Shown here piece by piece: positions 49,201 through 56,988 of a DNA stretch of 64,000 nt. The position numbers and the translations under genes were made by a program. Source of the DNA: Chloroflexia bacterium SDU3-3 (lineage in GTDB: Bacteria; Chloroflexota; Chloroflexia; Chloroflexales; Roseiflexaceae); contig WBOU01000001.1 in the NCBI GenBank assembly GCA_009268125.1, forward strand, positions 186,001 to 250,000. Direction: 5' to 3'. The first letter of the stretch is position 1, and the number at the start of each line of letters is the position of its first letter. A model generated the notes under the pieces. That model was not told the origin of the DNA. It saw only the letters and a program-made list of their open reading frames with translations, and made no database searches.

Positions 49201-50258
49201 GCGTCGAGCTGGGCCTTGCCCCCGGCGCTGGCCGCGTCGAGCTGGCCAGCGGCATCGTTGGGCTTGGCCTCGCTGGCCGATTCCTCCTGCTGACCCTTGG
49301 CCGCGCCATCCTCGGTCTGCTTCTGCAGCTTCTGCTGCTGGCCCTCGATCTGCTTGGCCGGACCAGCGGCAGCGGCCTTCGCAAGGCCCTTCTGCACCGG
49401 GCTGCCCGGCTCGCCCACCGCCGCAGCCGCCGCCTCGGCGGCCCCCGCTGGCGGCTTCTGCTCGACCGCCACCTCGACCCCGGCCACCTCGTCGGGCATG
49501 TCGGCCTGCTCGCTGGCGACCTCGGGGGCGGCGGCCTTGGCCTCGGGCGGCGCAGCCTCGGCGGCCTGGGATGCGCCCTCGGGGGCCTTGCGCTGCACGC
49601 GCTTGGTGGCCACGCCGCCGGTCTGCTGCATGGTATGGGTCAGCTCGTGGGCCAGCAGCTCGCGGCCCGCGCTGGTGCCGGGGGCGTACTCGCCACGGTC
49701 GAAGCCGATGTCGCTGCCCACGGTGAAAGCCCGCGCGTTGATCTGCCGCGCCACCATGGCCGCCTGATCGCCCGTGTGCACCCGCACGTGGCCGAAATCG
49801 GCCCCTATGCGCTGCTCGAAGAAGCTGCGGTCGCCGCTGGGCAGCGGGCTGCCGCCGCCGCGCAGCTGGCCGATCTGCTGCTCGACCTGGGGCGTGGCCG
49901 CCACGCCCGCGCCGCCCTGGCCCACCGCGCTCACCGGCGGCGGCGTAGCGGCGGGCGCGCGCATCACCTGCGCCGCCACCGCGTCGGCCTCCTGCTCGAA
50001 GCGGTCGCCGGGCGCGCTGACGCGCAGCGAGGGCTGCAGCGCCACGCCCTGGCCTGCGGCGCTGAGCGGGATATGCGCGAAGGAGAACGACTCGGGGAGC
50101 GACTGGGGCTGCTCGACCGCCGACGCGGGGGGCGCAAACGGGCGGTCGGCGTAGGCTGACGCGGGGGCTTCGGCTGCCGTGGCGGTGGGCTGCGCTGCAT
50201 CCAGCGCGACAAGCGGCGAATCTCCCTGGCGAGGGCGTCGGGGCATAGCGGCATCCAT
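46257..50258 (-). CDS. giant DUF4157-domain protein (eCIS-associated type)
   Basis: 1333-residue protein. A Pro/Ala-rich start leads to a DUF4157 domain at about residues 140-215, with FFEQRIGADFGHVRVHTG, AFTVGSDIGFDRGEY and the metalloprotease-like AHELTH (H204, E205, H208). Then come about 700 residues of Ala/Gln-rich coiled coil (to about 935). A hydrophobic Gly/Ala zone resembling pore-forming or pretoxin segments follows (about 935-1090; LVVVVTLAVALVIGPAVIGV). Next are eight heptapeptides DANAKAP/DTSVKAP (about 1206-1260) and a small C-terminal module, SGYHWAKQGDDAIIKRNPG near 1290. DUF4157 proteins are cargo or cargo-loading factors of extracellular contractile injection systems. No tail genes lie in this window. 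Ribosome site poor; the ATG at 50246 is an alternative. Confidence 0.85.
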   Translation of the reverse strand: MDAAMPRRPRQGDSPLVALDAAQPTATAAEAPASAYADRPFAPPASAVEQPQSLPESFSFAHIPLSAAGQGVALQPSLRVSAPGDRFEQEADAVAAQVMRAPAATPPPVSAVGQGGAGVAATPQVEQQIGQLRGGGSPLPSGDRSFFEQRIGADFGHVRVHTGDQAAMVARQINARAFTVGSDIGFDRGEYAPGTSAGRELLAHELTHTMQQTGGVATKRVQRKAPEGASQAAEAAPPEAKAAAPEVASEQADMPDEVAGVEVAVEQKPPAGAAEAAAAAVGEPGSPVQKGLAKAAAAGPAKQIEGQQQKLQKQTEDGAAKGQQEESASEAKPNDAAGQLDAASAGGKAQLDADVAQAHGQAVDASNALAATQAEAGQAAKGVVPMAPLNMNAVLQQAGYDPTPVEEPEAKAGQAPAPDQDADSGLVSLDVEGGQAELEKIRAQAQSMVSGFMVGATGRVQGALSLGHTIPDRINAPVAAAQSAIAAGVQKQRAAISGRFAQARSDAEAKAAAQRAQIESQYSAAVASIQAGSSQALQQIDTGSQQAAQQIQQQSTGYIQSLGQRYAQAAQRCRDLGQQIGGEAMAIGETMAAGYLSQKINRSDSLLDGHLTDNRCEARAKAAREVASAYQKQLVENANAQAGQMNVGQQHDAQAFTAIVTQSTATLGQQQQALRQQIQAAAADAQQKAAQLRTSMLGSVGQSLAQTIGSLNAQEAAQLQSASTVGQQQSAAVAAVGKSTIASMQHAISETVGGLKKTLADVPNIYSQTQVPDLQKLNETLDATMAQIDGSVTALQKSIDSSMITAEQHFTQQSADALQALADVGNHAASIAASSVGSFSASMAQLQSSAKTGFHQVQESFTKTAKGIEKTASDGFAKAVKDADQSFKTVSKNIDTGLADGTTRLEKALRSSLADMRGKIQQEADAAAAKVQPRWKGIAKIALVVVVTLAVALVIGPAVIGVVGAAAGTLSFVGGTAAAIIGETVGGALAWGAASAIIQMGNNLIDGKSVLDMSVLKAFGTGALGGAIGGAVGGAVSWATAGATTLKVVVASVVGNSAVGGLNELISHGTDGHFVSALVAGAITGLLGTGAKGLIGKMQESFKREVVEKVTTVVTDVVSKAVTKLMTTDDKISVTDVIQWSLISGIKNGVKLSGKYKPTDPSAAQAAGQKPGQVADASQKWGRSFFPEGQKKIDDRKAEIDNSKKAAAPAADANAKAPDANAKAPDTSVKAPDANAKAPDANVKAPDTSAKAPDTGAKTGDTAAAPPKTSAPPPAAKVTGADIARSQNRPDAPSGYHWAKQGDDAIIKRNPGSAGTLPQLKYDKDTNDFVEVK
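46474..46626 (-). repeat. 21-bp coding repeat (heptapeptide KAPDAN)
   Basis: About seven to eight units of a 21-base cycle encode DANAKAP, DTSVKAP and variants in the DUF4157 protein. The unit order alternates DAN and DTS types, pointing to duplication of larger blocks. Confidence 0.8.
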
Positions 50259-50591
50259 CCTGCTTCTACAGAGCCATGCGACTGGGCATCAATGGCGGCC
50301 TTCATCACCAGAATTTCACCGCCAGTATAGCACATCTCTTGCTCTTGTAAACTATTTAATGCATCTCGGATCATTTATCGCACGCATTAGGGCAACACCG
50401 ACCATAGGGGCTATCGCTCACAATATGACGAATTTTATACTTTAAGCTTTTGTTAAGTGTCTTTCCCTCTTAAAAACACCGATAGGCGTAAAAATACAAG
50501 ATATTATCCTCCGTCAGGCAATCACCCACACCAAGCAGGAAGCTATGCTATAGTAGCGCCCAAGCGACGCTCAACAGATAGGCAGCCAGAC

Positions 50592-50927
50592 ATGAACTCG
50601 CTCACCCACAGCCTCTACCGCTTCGTGACGCTGCTCGACGCCCTGCGCAAGGGGCCGCAGACCCGCGCCGACCTGTTCGTGCTGGTGCGCGACGCCTACC
50701 CAGTGGGGCCAAGCATGCGCCCCATGATCGACCGCGACGTGCGCGCCCTGCGCGAGCTAGGCATCGTGATCGAGATAAGCCGCACCAGGCCGCCCACCCG
50801 GCGGATTGAAACCTTGAACCCAGGGGTAGGGCTAGAGGCACCAGCTACGCGCAGCAAGCCAGAGATCAAGCAGCGCGCGGACGATTCACCCCAAGTTCGT
50901 GATAAGATCAATAGGCGTACAGCGTGA
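50592..50927 (+). CDS. small stand-alone helix-turn-helix protein
   Basis: 111-residue protein whose first 70 residues look like the N-terminal winged helix of WYL-type regulators (LYRFVTLLDALRKGPQTRAD, then LVRDAYPVGPSMRPMIDRDV and RALRELGIVIEI). No WYL ligand domain follows; the rest is a basic low-structure tail. It precedes a full WYL regulator on the same strand, whose HTH shares the RDV..L..GI..V pattern. Weak ribosome site. Could be a DNA-binding accessory protein or a degenerate duplicate. The gap before it (50259-50591) is AT-rich and shows nothing else. Confidence 0.6.
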   Translation: MNSLTHSLYRFVTLLDALRKGPQTRADLFVLVRDAYPVGPSMRPMIDRDVRALRELGIVIEISRTRPPTRRIETLNPGVGLEAPATRSKPEIKQRADDSPQVRDKINRRTA

Positions 50928-50965
50928 GCCAGCGGCACACACACGAATAAAGGTATCTACGCTTC

Positions 50966-51002
50966 TGCCGCAAGGCCACATTTCAGCGGTGGCCTTGCGG
51001 CA
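50966..51002 (+). terminator. hairpin between HTH gene and WYL gene
   Basis: 14-bp perfect stem TGCCGCAAGGCCAC/GTGGCCTTGCGGCA (50966-50979 with 50989-51002). It lies 39 bases after one gene and 20 before the next. No T-run, so it may be an attenuator or RNA-stability element. Confidence 0.5.
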
Positions 51003-51021
51003 CATAGACCTGGTGCAGCAT

Positions 51022-51987
51022 ATGAACCGTACCGACCGTCTGCTGGCTATCGTACTGGAGCTTCAGGCCCGTGGGCAGCGCCGCGCCCAGGATCTCGCCG
51101 CGGCGTTTGCGGTAAGCAAGCGCACGATCTACCGTGATGTGCTGGCGCTCTGCGAGGCGGGCGTGCCGGTGGTGTCTGAGCCAGGCAAAGGCTACTCTCT
51201 CGTTGAGGGCTACTTTCTGCCACCGCTGCGCTTCACGCTTGAGGAGGCGCTGCTGCTCCTGCTTGGCAGCGATGTGATGGCAAAGAGCTTCGATGCCGAG
51301 TATCGGGCGGCGGCCCGCAACGCCGGGCGGAAGATCAGCGGCGTGCTGCCAGATGACCTGCGCCCACAGGTTGAGTCGATCCAAGAGCGGATCCAGTTCT
51401 TTCAGTCAGGGCGCAGGACCGAGGCTGAGCAACTGCCAACCATCCGGTGGGCGATCATCAAGCAGCAGACCCTGCGCTTTCACTACCACGCCCGCGCTGG
51501 CCAGGCTGGCGACCACTCGCTCGACCGGGAGGCCGACCCCTATGAGCTGGTGTTTGTGGCTGGCCACTGGTACATGGTGGCGCACTGCCACATGCGCGGC
51601 GATATCCGGAACTTTCGGCTCGACCGGATCGACCGGCTCTCGCTGCTGCCCCGGCTGTTTGCGCGCCCATCAGATTTCGCGGTTGGGCAGGTTGCTCGCG
51701 GCGAGCGGCAGCTGGTTGTCCGCGTGCTCTTCGATGCCGCCGTCGCTCGTTGGGTGCGCGAGGACTCGCTGTTCTATATTGATTCGAATGAGAAAACCGC
51801 CAGCGGGCTGCTGGTGACGCTGCGGGTGCGCCACGAGAGCGATGTGCTGCAGTGGCTGCTTGGGTGGGGCGCACACGCGCGCGTCCTAGAGCCAGCCTCG
51901 CTGGCACAGCGGCTGCGCGCCGAGGCAGAGGCGCTGCTGCTGCGGTATGCGCCCGATGAAGTGCCGCACCGAGAGCACGCCCGATAA
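51022..51987 (+). CDS. YafY-type transcriptional regulator (HTH + WYL)
   Basis: 321-residue regulator. The HTH_11 domain is at residues 3-60 (TDRLLAIVLELQARGQRRAQ, DLAAAFAVSKRTIYRDVLAL). The WYL ligand/oligonucleotide-sensing domain is at about 135-215 (AIIKQQTLRFHYHA, DREADPYELVFVAGHWYMVA, FRLDRIDRLSLL; here the W-Y-L triplet is HWYMVA). A WCX-type C-terminal extension ends it. The ATG at 51022 begins the HTH; upstream frame is spacer and hairpin. It precedes a VOC gene that it may control. Confidence 0.9.
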   Translation: MNRTDRLLAIVLELQARGQRRAQDLAAAFAVSKRTIYRDVLALCEAGVPVVSEPGKGYSLVEGYFLPPLRFTLEEALLLLLGSDVMAKSFDAEYRAAARNAGRKISGVLPDDLRPQVESIQERIQFFQSGRRTEAEQLPTIRWAIIKQQTLRFHYHARAGQAGDHSLDREADPYELVFVAGHWYMVAHCHMRGDIRNFRLDRIDRLSLLPRLFARPSDFAVGQVARGERQLVVRVLFDAAVARWVREDSLFYIDSNEKTASGLLVTLRVRHESDVLQWLLGWGAHARVLEPASLAQRLRAEAEALLLRYAPDEVPHREHAR

Positions 51988-52076
51988 CCTGCGCAACGCT
52001 GCTGACATAGGGATGTCACTCGGCGCGAGTATGCTGTGCATGTTCCGTACACACCACTATCGAGGAGGCAAGCGAG

Positions 52077-52448
52077 ATGCAGCACACCATCACATGGTTC
52101 GAGATCCCCGCCATCGACTTCGACCGCGCGGTCGCGTTCTACACCGCCGTCCTGGGCGTAGAGATCAGCAAAGGCGCGTTCCAAGGCGACCCGCACGGCT
52201 TTTTGCCCGGCGGTCCGGGCGTCGTCTCCGGCGCGATCGTCCTGCGCGAAGACCTGCAGCCCGCGACCACCGGCACGATCATCTACCTCAGCGTCGGCGA
52301 TCAGATGGCCGCAGCGCTGGGGCGGGTCGAGCCTGCTGGCGGCCAGGTGCTGCTGCCGGAGACATCCATCGACCCGCAGGGCACCTTCGCCTTCATTCGC
52401 GACACCGAGGGCAACCGGGTAGGCCTGCACAGCCCGCCGATGGGGTAG
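52077..52448 (+). CDS. VOC-family protein (glyoxalase-like)
   Basis: 123-residue VOC protein with both half-modules. HTITWFEIPAIDFDRAVAFY starts module 1 (residues 3-22); VEPAGGQVLLPETSI near 85 and FAFIRDTEGNRVGLHSP near 105-121 end module 2. The closest type is the PhnB/glyoxalase group often linked to WYL regulators. GAGGAGG is 9 bases upstream. Substrate unknown. Confidence 0.87.
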   Translation: MQHTITWFEIPAIDFDRAVAFYTAVLGVEISKGAFQGDPHGFLPGGPGVVSGAIVLREDLQPATTGTIIYLSVGDQMAAALGRVEPAGGQVLLPETSIDPQGTFAFIRDTEGNRVGLHSPPMG

Positions 52449-52462
52449 GCACCGCACACCAT

Positions 52463-52496
52463 GCACCAGCCAGAAGCGGTCGCTTCTGGCTGGTGC
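52463..52496. terminator. hairpin between two convergent VOC genes
   Basis: 16-bp perfect inverted repeat (52463-52478 with 52481-52496). It lies between the stop codons of both genes. Confidence 0.65.
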
Positions 52497-52504
52497 GTCG
52501 TCTC

Positions 52505-52966
52505 TCATGAAGCGCTAGGGCCGGGCGGGGGCGCTGCGCCAGCGCCCCGCTCGTGCATGGCCACATAATGCGGGTTGTACATGATTCCCAGGATGTTGCC
52601 AAACGGGTCAACGACGGATGCGGTCACAAAGCCGCTGTCGCCGCGCTTGGTGATCGGATCACATGGCTGCGCGCCCAGCGCTATAAGTCGCTCGAAGGCC
52701 GACGCGATGTCATCGACATGCCAGAAGAGAATCGCGCCCCCTGGGCCGGGCCGCATCGCCTGCGGCGCATAGCGCCGATCAATGATCCCAAACTCGTCGG
52801 CATCATCGCCGATCCGAAATTCAATATAGGCTGGCTGCTCGGCGTTGGGCTGCTGAAAGTAGGGCTCGGCGCCAAACAGGGCGCTATACCAATCGCGCGC
52901 GGCTCGTACGTCCTCGGCCCAGAAGTTGACGGTGGCCATCCCACGGAGAAAGTGCGAACTCACCAC
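52505..52966 (-). CDS. VOC-family protein, GTG start
   Basis: 153-residue VOC protein. MATVNFWAEDVRAARDWYSALFGAEPYFQ (in parts, residue 10 on) starts module 1; ILFWHVDDIASAFERLIALG near 77 and VVDPFGNILGIMYNP near 120 belong to module 2. I prefer the GTG at 52966 because AAGGAG lies 7 bases upstream; the ATG at 52939 is possible. It is divergent from an AraC-type regulator, 50 bases away, which likely controls it. Confidence 0.83.
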   Translation of the reverse strand: MVSSHFLRGMATVNFWAEDVRAARDWYSALFGAEPYFQQPNAEQPAYIEFRIGDDADEFGIIDRRYAPQAMRPGPGGAILFWHVDDIASAFERLIALGAQPCDPITKRGDSGFVTASVVDPFGNILGIMYNPHYVAMHERGAGAAPPPGPSAS

Positions 52967-53016
52967 GGCGATGCTCCTTTCAAGAAAGCTGCTCTGCCTG
53001 TATACTATCAAGCACC

Positions 53017-53886
53017 ATGGCAGATGTCTTACAGAAATCCGCAGAGCTGTACGAGCCACGGGGGCGCTTGGACCCCGGTGGCTTTGCGCACCACATCCAG
53101 TTCTGCACCTACGCGCCCCCCGCCGACCTTGCGCCATTTATCGAGCATGGCTGGACCGTTCGTTGGGATAAGGAGAACGACACCTACGAATCCCAAGAGG
53201 TTATGCATCGGCCATACGTTGATATCTTTGTATCAGACCAGCAGTCTGGTATCCAGGGAACCTTTTGTGGGCGACGCACCTATCGTGCGGCGGGCAGCGG
53301 ACGAATCGTGGGCATCCGGCTTCGCCCTGCGGCGTTCCACGCGTTCTGGGATGGTGCCATCGCCACAGTTCAAGAGAAGATCATCGATATCCAGCAGGTC
53401 TTCCCCCAGACAGACAGCGGGGTGATTGCGCGCCTGCTGACGCTGGATGACCTAGCCACAGTTGACGCCCTCTTCCAGCTGCTTCGCACCAGGCACCCAC
53501 AGCGCGACGCCAATATTGAGCTTGTCAACGAGATCATTCGCGCGATCGAAGCAGACCACGACCTTCAGACCGTGCGTGAGGTGGCGAGAGCATTTGCCCG
53601 AAGCGAGCGCTGGCTCCAGCAGCTATTTCGCAGCTACATCGGCGTAGGGCTCAAGTGGCTGCTGCAGCGCCACCGGCTGCTGGCTGCGCTCCAGCAGATC
53701 CGTGAGACCGACCAGCCCGACTGGGCGGCCATTGCCTACGACCTTGGCTACAGCAGCCAGCAGCATTTCATTACTGCGGTTAAGCAGGTGGTGGGCAAGA
53801 CGCCAGTGCAGTATAAGCAAGAGCTCGCCGAGGCATCACAAGGCCGTAAGATCCTCCCACCCACCTGCCCGCATCCGCACCCCTAG
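53017..53886 (+). CDS. AraC-family regulator (DUF6597-type sensor)
   Basis: 289-residue regulator. The N-terminal sensor resembles DUF6597 (APPADLAPFIEHGWTVRWD near 34-52, RPYVDIFVSD near 65, IVGIRLRPAAFHAFWD near 97). Two AraC helix-turn-helix motifs lie in the last 110 residues (VREVARAFARSERWLQQLFR and WAAIAYDLGYSSQQHFITAV). A TATACT box (53001-53006) ends 10 bases before the ATG and no ribosome site exists, so the mRNA is probably near-leaderless. Divergent from the VOC gene at 52505. Confidence 0.88.
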   Translation: MADVLQKSAELYEPRGRLDPGGFAHHIQFCTYAPPADLAPFIEHGWTVRWDKENDTYESQEVMHRPYVDIFVSDQQSGIQGTFCGRRTYRAAGSGRIVGIRLRPAAFHAFWDGAIATVQEKIIDIQQVFPQTDSGVIARLLTLDDLATVDALFQLLRTRHPQRDANIELVNEIIRAIEADHDLQTVREVARAFARSERWLQQLFRSYIGVGLKWLLQRHRLLAALQQIRETDQPDWAAIAYDLGYSSQQHFITAVKQVVGKTPVQYKQELAEASQGRKILPPTCPHPHP

Positions 53887-54064
53887 CGGATCCGCTAATA
53901 CCCCGTGGGGCAATGAGCAGCAACCAGATGGCCTGCTGAATATCAGCGCCATCAAATGGTGAGTATTGCTGCTGTGCCCAAGCATAGCTGAAACCCACCT
54001 CGCCCCTAGTCGTAGATCATCTCAAGGCGTACAGATCGTACGCTGCATTTCGTGCGACATTCCG

Positions 54065-54661
54065 ATGAACACAACTCCTTCTCCACTGCCGCTCTCCGCT
54101 CGGGCCCAATCGTGGGAAAACAGGTTTGCGATCACGACCGTGGCGGGCGGGCTGCTCCTGCTGGTCTCAGGGGCGCTCGCCGTGCTGGCCGAGTGGCTCA
54201 CTGGCTGGCCGATCATACGGCCATGGCTCCAGATAAGCGCCGCCTGCGCAGGGGTGGTAGCCCTGCTGAGCGCGGTCTACCGCCCGCAGCTTGGGATGGT
54301 GCGCAGGTGCTTGCGGGTATTTGGCGGGCTGATGCTGCTTGGCTGGGTGCTCGATTCGCTCGATGGCAGGCTCGATCTTCTACCGATCGTGCTGATCTTC
54401 CTGCTGATCTGGGCAATCGACTATGCCGATAAGCTCCCCCAGCTGCTGCAAGATCAGCAGCTCGACTCACTCCGGCGATGGGCCGCCATAGGGCTGGCGG
54501 CTGGGGCCTTGCTCGTCTATCTTGGGGCGGCGGCGCAGTATTTTGTCAGCTACCTTGGTGAACGTTCTACCGATATTTGGCAGCACCCGCTCTTCCCGAT
54601 CGCCCCGCTTATCTCGATAGCGATTTCATGGCTGGGCAAGCGCCCCCCGTACAACAAGTGA
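54065..54661 (+). CDS. uncharacterised membrane protein
   Basis: 198-residue protein with about five membrane helices (residues 22-45, 53-73, 85-100, 103-118, 140-162). A short hydrophilic loop (DYADKLPQLLQDQQLDSLRR) precedes the last helix. No ribosome site before the chosen ATG, so the start is uncertain. Not recognised as a named family. Confidence 0.65.
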   Translation: MNTTPSPLPLSARAQSWENRFAITTVAGGLLLLVSGALAVLAEWLTGWPIIRPWLQISAACAGVVALLSAVYRPQLGMVRRCLRVFGGLMLLGWVLDSLDGRLDLLPIVLIFLLIWAIDYADKLPQLLQDQQLDSLRRWAAIGLAAGALLVYLGAAAQYFVSYLGERSTDIWQHPLFPIAPLISIAISWLGKRPPYNK

Positions 54662-54729
54662 TGTCCGACCGCCAGCAGCTGCGTTCATCTGTTCTATAAT
54701 AGTGCGGGTACTGGGCAATAAGGAGCACT

Positions 54730-55260
54730 ATGTCAACCGCACTTCTGATCATCGATGTGCAGCGCGGGCTGTTTGACGACGAACCACGGCCCTTCGAGGC
54801 CGATCTGGTGGTGGAGCGGATCAATGGGCTGGCCGAGCTAGCCCGCGCCGCTGGTGCGCCAGTGGCCTTCATCCAGCACGAGGATGCGGGCAAGCTGGCC
54901 TACCAGAGCCAGGGCTGGCAGCTTGAGCGCCAGCTGCAGGTGGACAAGGCCGACCTGCGCGTGCGCAAGACCACGCCCGACTCGTTCCTGCGCACCGAGC
55001 TTGCGGCGCTGCTGGCCGAGCGCGGCGTGCGCCACGTGGTGATCTGCGGCTACGCCAGCGAGTTCTGCGTGGACACCACCGCCCGCCGCGCGGCGGCGCT
55101 GGGCTACGCCGTGACCCTGGCCGCCGACGCCCACACCACCCGCGACCGGCCCCACGCTAGCGCCGCCGACATCCGGCAGCACCATAACGCCACCCTGCCC
55201 GAGATCACCAGCTTTGGCGTAGAGATTCAGGCACTGCCAGCGGGCGCGATTACGTTCTAG
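54730..55260 (+). CDS. isochorismatase-family cysteine hydrolase
   Basis: 176-residue enzyme with the complete Asp-Lys-Cys triad: D9 (LLIIDVQRGLFD), K80 (RVRKTTPDSF) and C113 (CGYASEFCVDTTARRAAALGY region). The cis-peptide turn and fold match nicotinamidase/YcaC-like hydrolases of amides. AAGGAG is 6 bases upstream. In contrast to the paralogue at 40647, it is catalytically intact. Substrate not defined. Confidence 0.9.
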   Translation: MSTALLIIDVQRGLFDDEPRPFEADLVVERINGLAELARAAGAPVAFIQHEDAGKLAYQSQGWQLERQLQVDKADLRVRKTTPDSFLRTELAALLAERGVRHVVICGYASEFCVDTTARRAAALGYAVTLAADAHTTRDRPHASAADIRQHHNATLPEITSFGVEIQALPAGAITF

Positions 55261-55285
55261 CACGGCGAGAAACAGACCTAACAGG

Positions 55286-55343
55286 GAATATGCAGCAAAA
55301 ACCCCCTATCGTGAAGAACGTCACGATAGGGGTTCGCATATTC
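55286..55343. repeat. nested two-stage hairpin in intergenic region
   Basis: Outer arms GAATATGC/GCATATTC (55286-55293, 55336-55343) enclose inner arms CCCCTATCGTGA/TCACGATAGGGG (55303-55314, 55321-55332, loop AGAACG). The minus strand after the inner stem has T5, so it could be a terminator in that direction, although no minus-strand gene ends here. The rest of the gap (55261-55524) shows no gene. Confidence 0.55.
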
Positions 55344-55524
55344 AGCGTCGCAAAACTTCTGCGAGCAAATCGCACAGCACGTGGCGAACACAGAGTATAA
55401 TCCTGTGGTGGCAGTGGATCCTATAGTACTGCGAGCGGATGGAGCTATCCCCGCGAGACCTATCGCTGATATCGCCACCTAACGAACAAGCCAGCGCCGA
55501 CGTGCGCACTAAGCATAGGCGACC

Positions 55525-56988
55525 ATGCCATTATTCTTCTGGATAGCCCAAGCCGCCAATGCGATCACCGCCAGTGTCGCGCTGGCCGCCATGCTAGTGG
55601 TGCTGTGGCTGGGGCCTCGGCGGTGGACAAATATTAGCTTCGCGTGCTTTCTGAGCGCTATCATCATCTGGATGGCCCCCAGCTTCATCGCTCGCATCCA
55701 GGTCAACCTGCCCGAGCTGGGCGGCAACCCCACCGCGCTGATCAACTGGGCCGCCCTGGGCTTCTCGCTGCTGGGCATCACGCTATTCTGGTTCATCACC
55801 AGCTTCTACCCCATTGGGCGGCGCTGGACGCTGGTGGCAAATATCAGCGGCGCGCTGATCCATACCTTCTTCATGATCTTGCTGCTGCAGGATGCTATTT
55901 TGACCGATGTGCGGCGCGATCTGGATGGCGGCATCGCCTTCGGACTTCAGCCGATCGCCACCGGGCTAGCCGCATTCCACTATATCTATGAGGGCGTAGC
56001 AATCTTCCTATTGCTGCGCAACCGCGCGTGGAAAGACCACCTGCCGCTGCTGCTGGGCGCGGTGGTGGTGGTGCTCACATCCGTGCTGGCGATCGCGCTG
56101 CCGGGCGTGCCACTGCAGACCTACACCATCACCCTGGGCACGCTGCTGATGACCTATGAGCTGATGCAGCAGCAGCTGTTCAACCCGCTGCTGCAGATGA
56201 ACCAGCGGCTGGAGAGCGAGGTGCAGCGACGCACTGCCGAGCTGGCCCAGTCGCTCAAGGCCCAGGAGCGCGTGCGCAGCGAGCTGGCAGCGGCGCGCAC
56301 CATCCAGCTGAGCCTCTTGCCCAGCAGCACCCCGCAGCACCCCCACGTGCAGGTGGCGGGCTGCTCCATCCCCGCGAAAGAGGTTGGCGGCGACTTCTTC
56401 GCCTACCACATGTTCGCCGACGGGCGGCTGGGCGTAGCCGTGGGCGATGTGAGCGGCAAGGGCATCCCCGCCGCGCTGCTGATGGCGCTGGTGCTCAACA
56501 CCTTCGAGACCCTGGTCGAGTCGTACCAGGATCTCGGCTCGCTGCTGACCGCGTGCAACAGCTCGCTGGCACCGCGCCTGGTGCAGAGCCGCCAGAACAG
56601 CGCTTTCCTCAGCCTGGTGATCGGGCGCGACGAGGTGCAGGTGGCCAACGCCGGGCTGATCGCGCCGCTGCTGTGGCGCGCTGGCGAGGTGCGCTACGTC
56701 GAGAGCTACGGGCTGCCGCTCGGGGCCTTCCCGGGCGCGCACTACCGCCAGCAGCGCGTGCAGCTGCAGCCGGGCGATGCGCTGCTGCTGGTGAGCGACG
56801 GCATCGTCGAGGCCATGAGCGAGGGCAAGCAGCTGTGGGGCTTCCCACAGCTGGAGGAGGCCTTCGGCAGCGTGGGTGGGGCCGAGCCACATGTGGTGGT
56901 GGAGACCATCGTCGCCAAGGTCCACGAGCATATGGGCAATGCGCCGCAGAACGACGACATGACCGTGGTGGCGCTGCGGGTCATCTAG
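55525..56988 (+). CDS. RsbU/SpoIIE-type PP2C phosphatase with membrane sensor
   Basis: 487-residue signalling protein. Seven or so membrane helices cover residues 1-225 (a 7TM-like sensor), then a coiled coil linker (NQRLESEVQRRTAELAQSLK, 232-265) leads to the PPM/SpoIIE phosphatase domain (about 280-487). Metal-binding motifs: EVGGDFFAY near 289, GDVSGKGIPAALL near 309 and NDDMTVVAL at the end. It likely dephosphorylates an anti-sigma-factor antagonist of the partner-switch type. No such partner lies nearby. Its last 8 bases overlap the end of the convergent LysR gene. Confidence 0.9.
   Translation: MPLFFWIAQAANAITASVALAAMLVVLWLGPRRWTNISFACFLSAIIIWMAPSFIARIQVNLPELGGNPTALINWAALGFSLLGITLFWFITSFYPIGRRWTLVANISGALIHTFFMILLLQDAILTDVRRDLDGGIAFGLQPIATGLAAFHYIYEGVAIFLLLRNRAWKDHLPLLLGAVVVVLTSVLAIALPGVPLQTYTITLGTLLMTYELMQQQLFNPLLQMNQRLESEVQRRTAELAQSLKAQERVRSELAAARTIQLSLLPSSTPQHPHVQVAGCSIPAKEVGGDFFAYHMFADGRLGVAVGDVSGKGIPAALLMALVLNTFETLVESYQDLGSLLTACNSSLAPRLVQSRQNSAFLSLVIGRDEVQVANAGLIAPLLWRAGEVRYVESYGLPLGAFPGAHYRQQRVQLQPGDALLLVSDGIVEAMSEGKQLWGFPQLEEAFGSVGGAEPHVVVETIVAKVHEHMGNAPQNDDMTVVALRVI

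Noticed and set aside
47691-50159. Very long open frame (822 codons) on the plus strand opposite the DUF4157 gene
   Set aside because: It mirrors third-position GC bias of the real gene; its product is low-complexity Gly/Leu/Ala/Arg with no domain, and the minus-strand gene has clear motifs.
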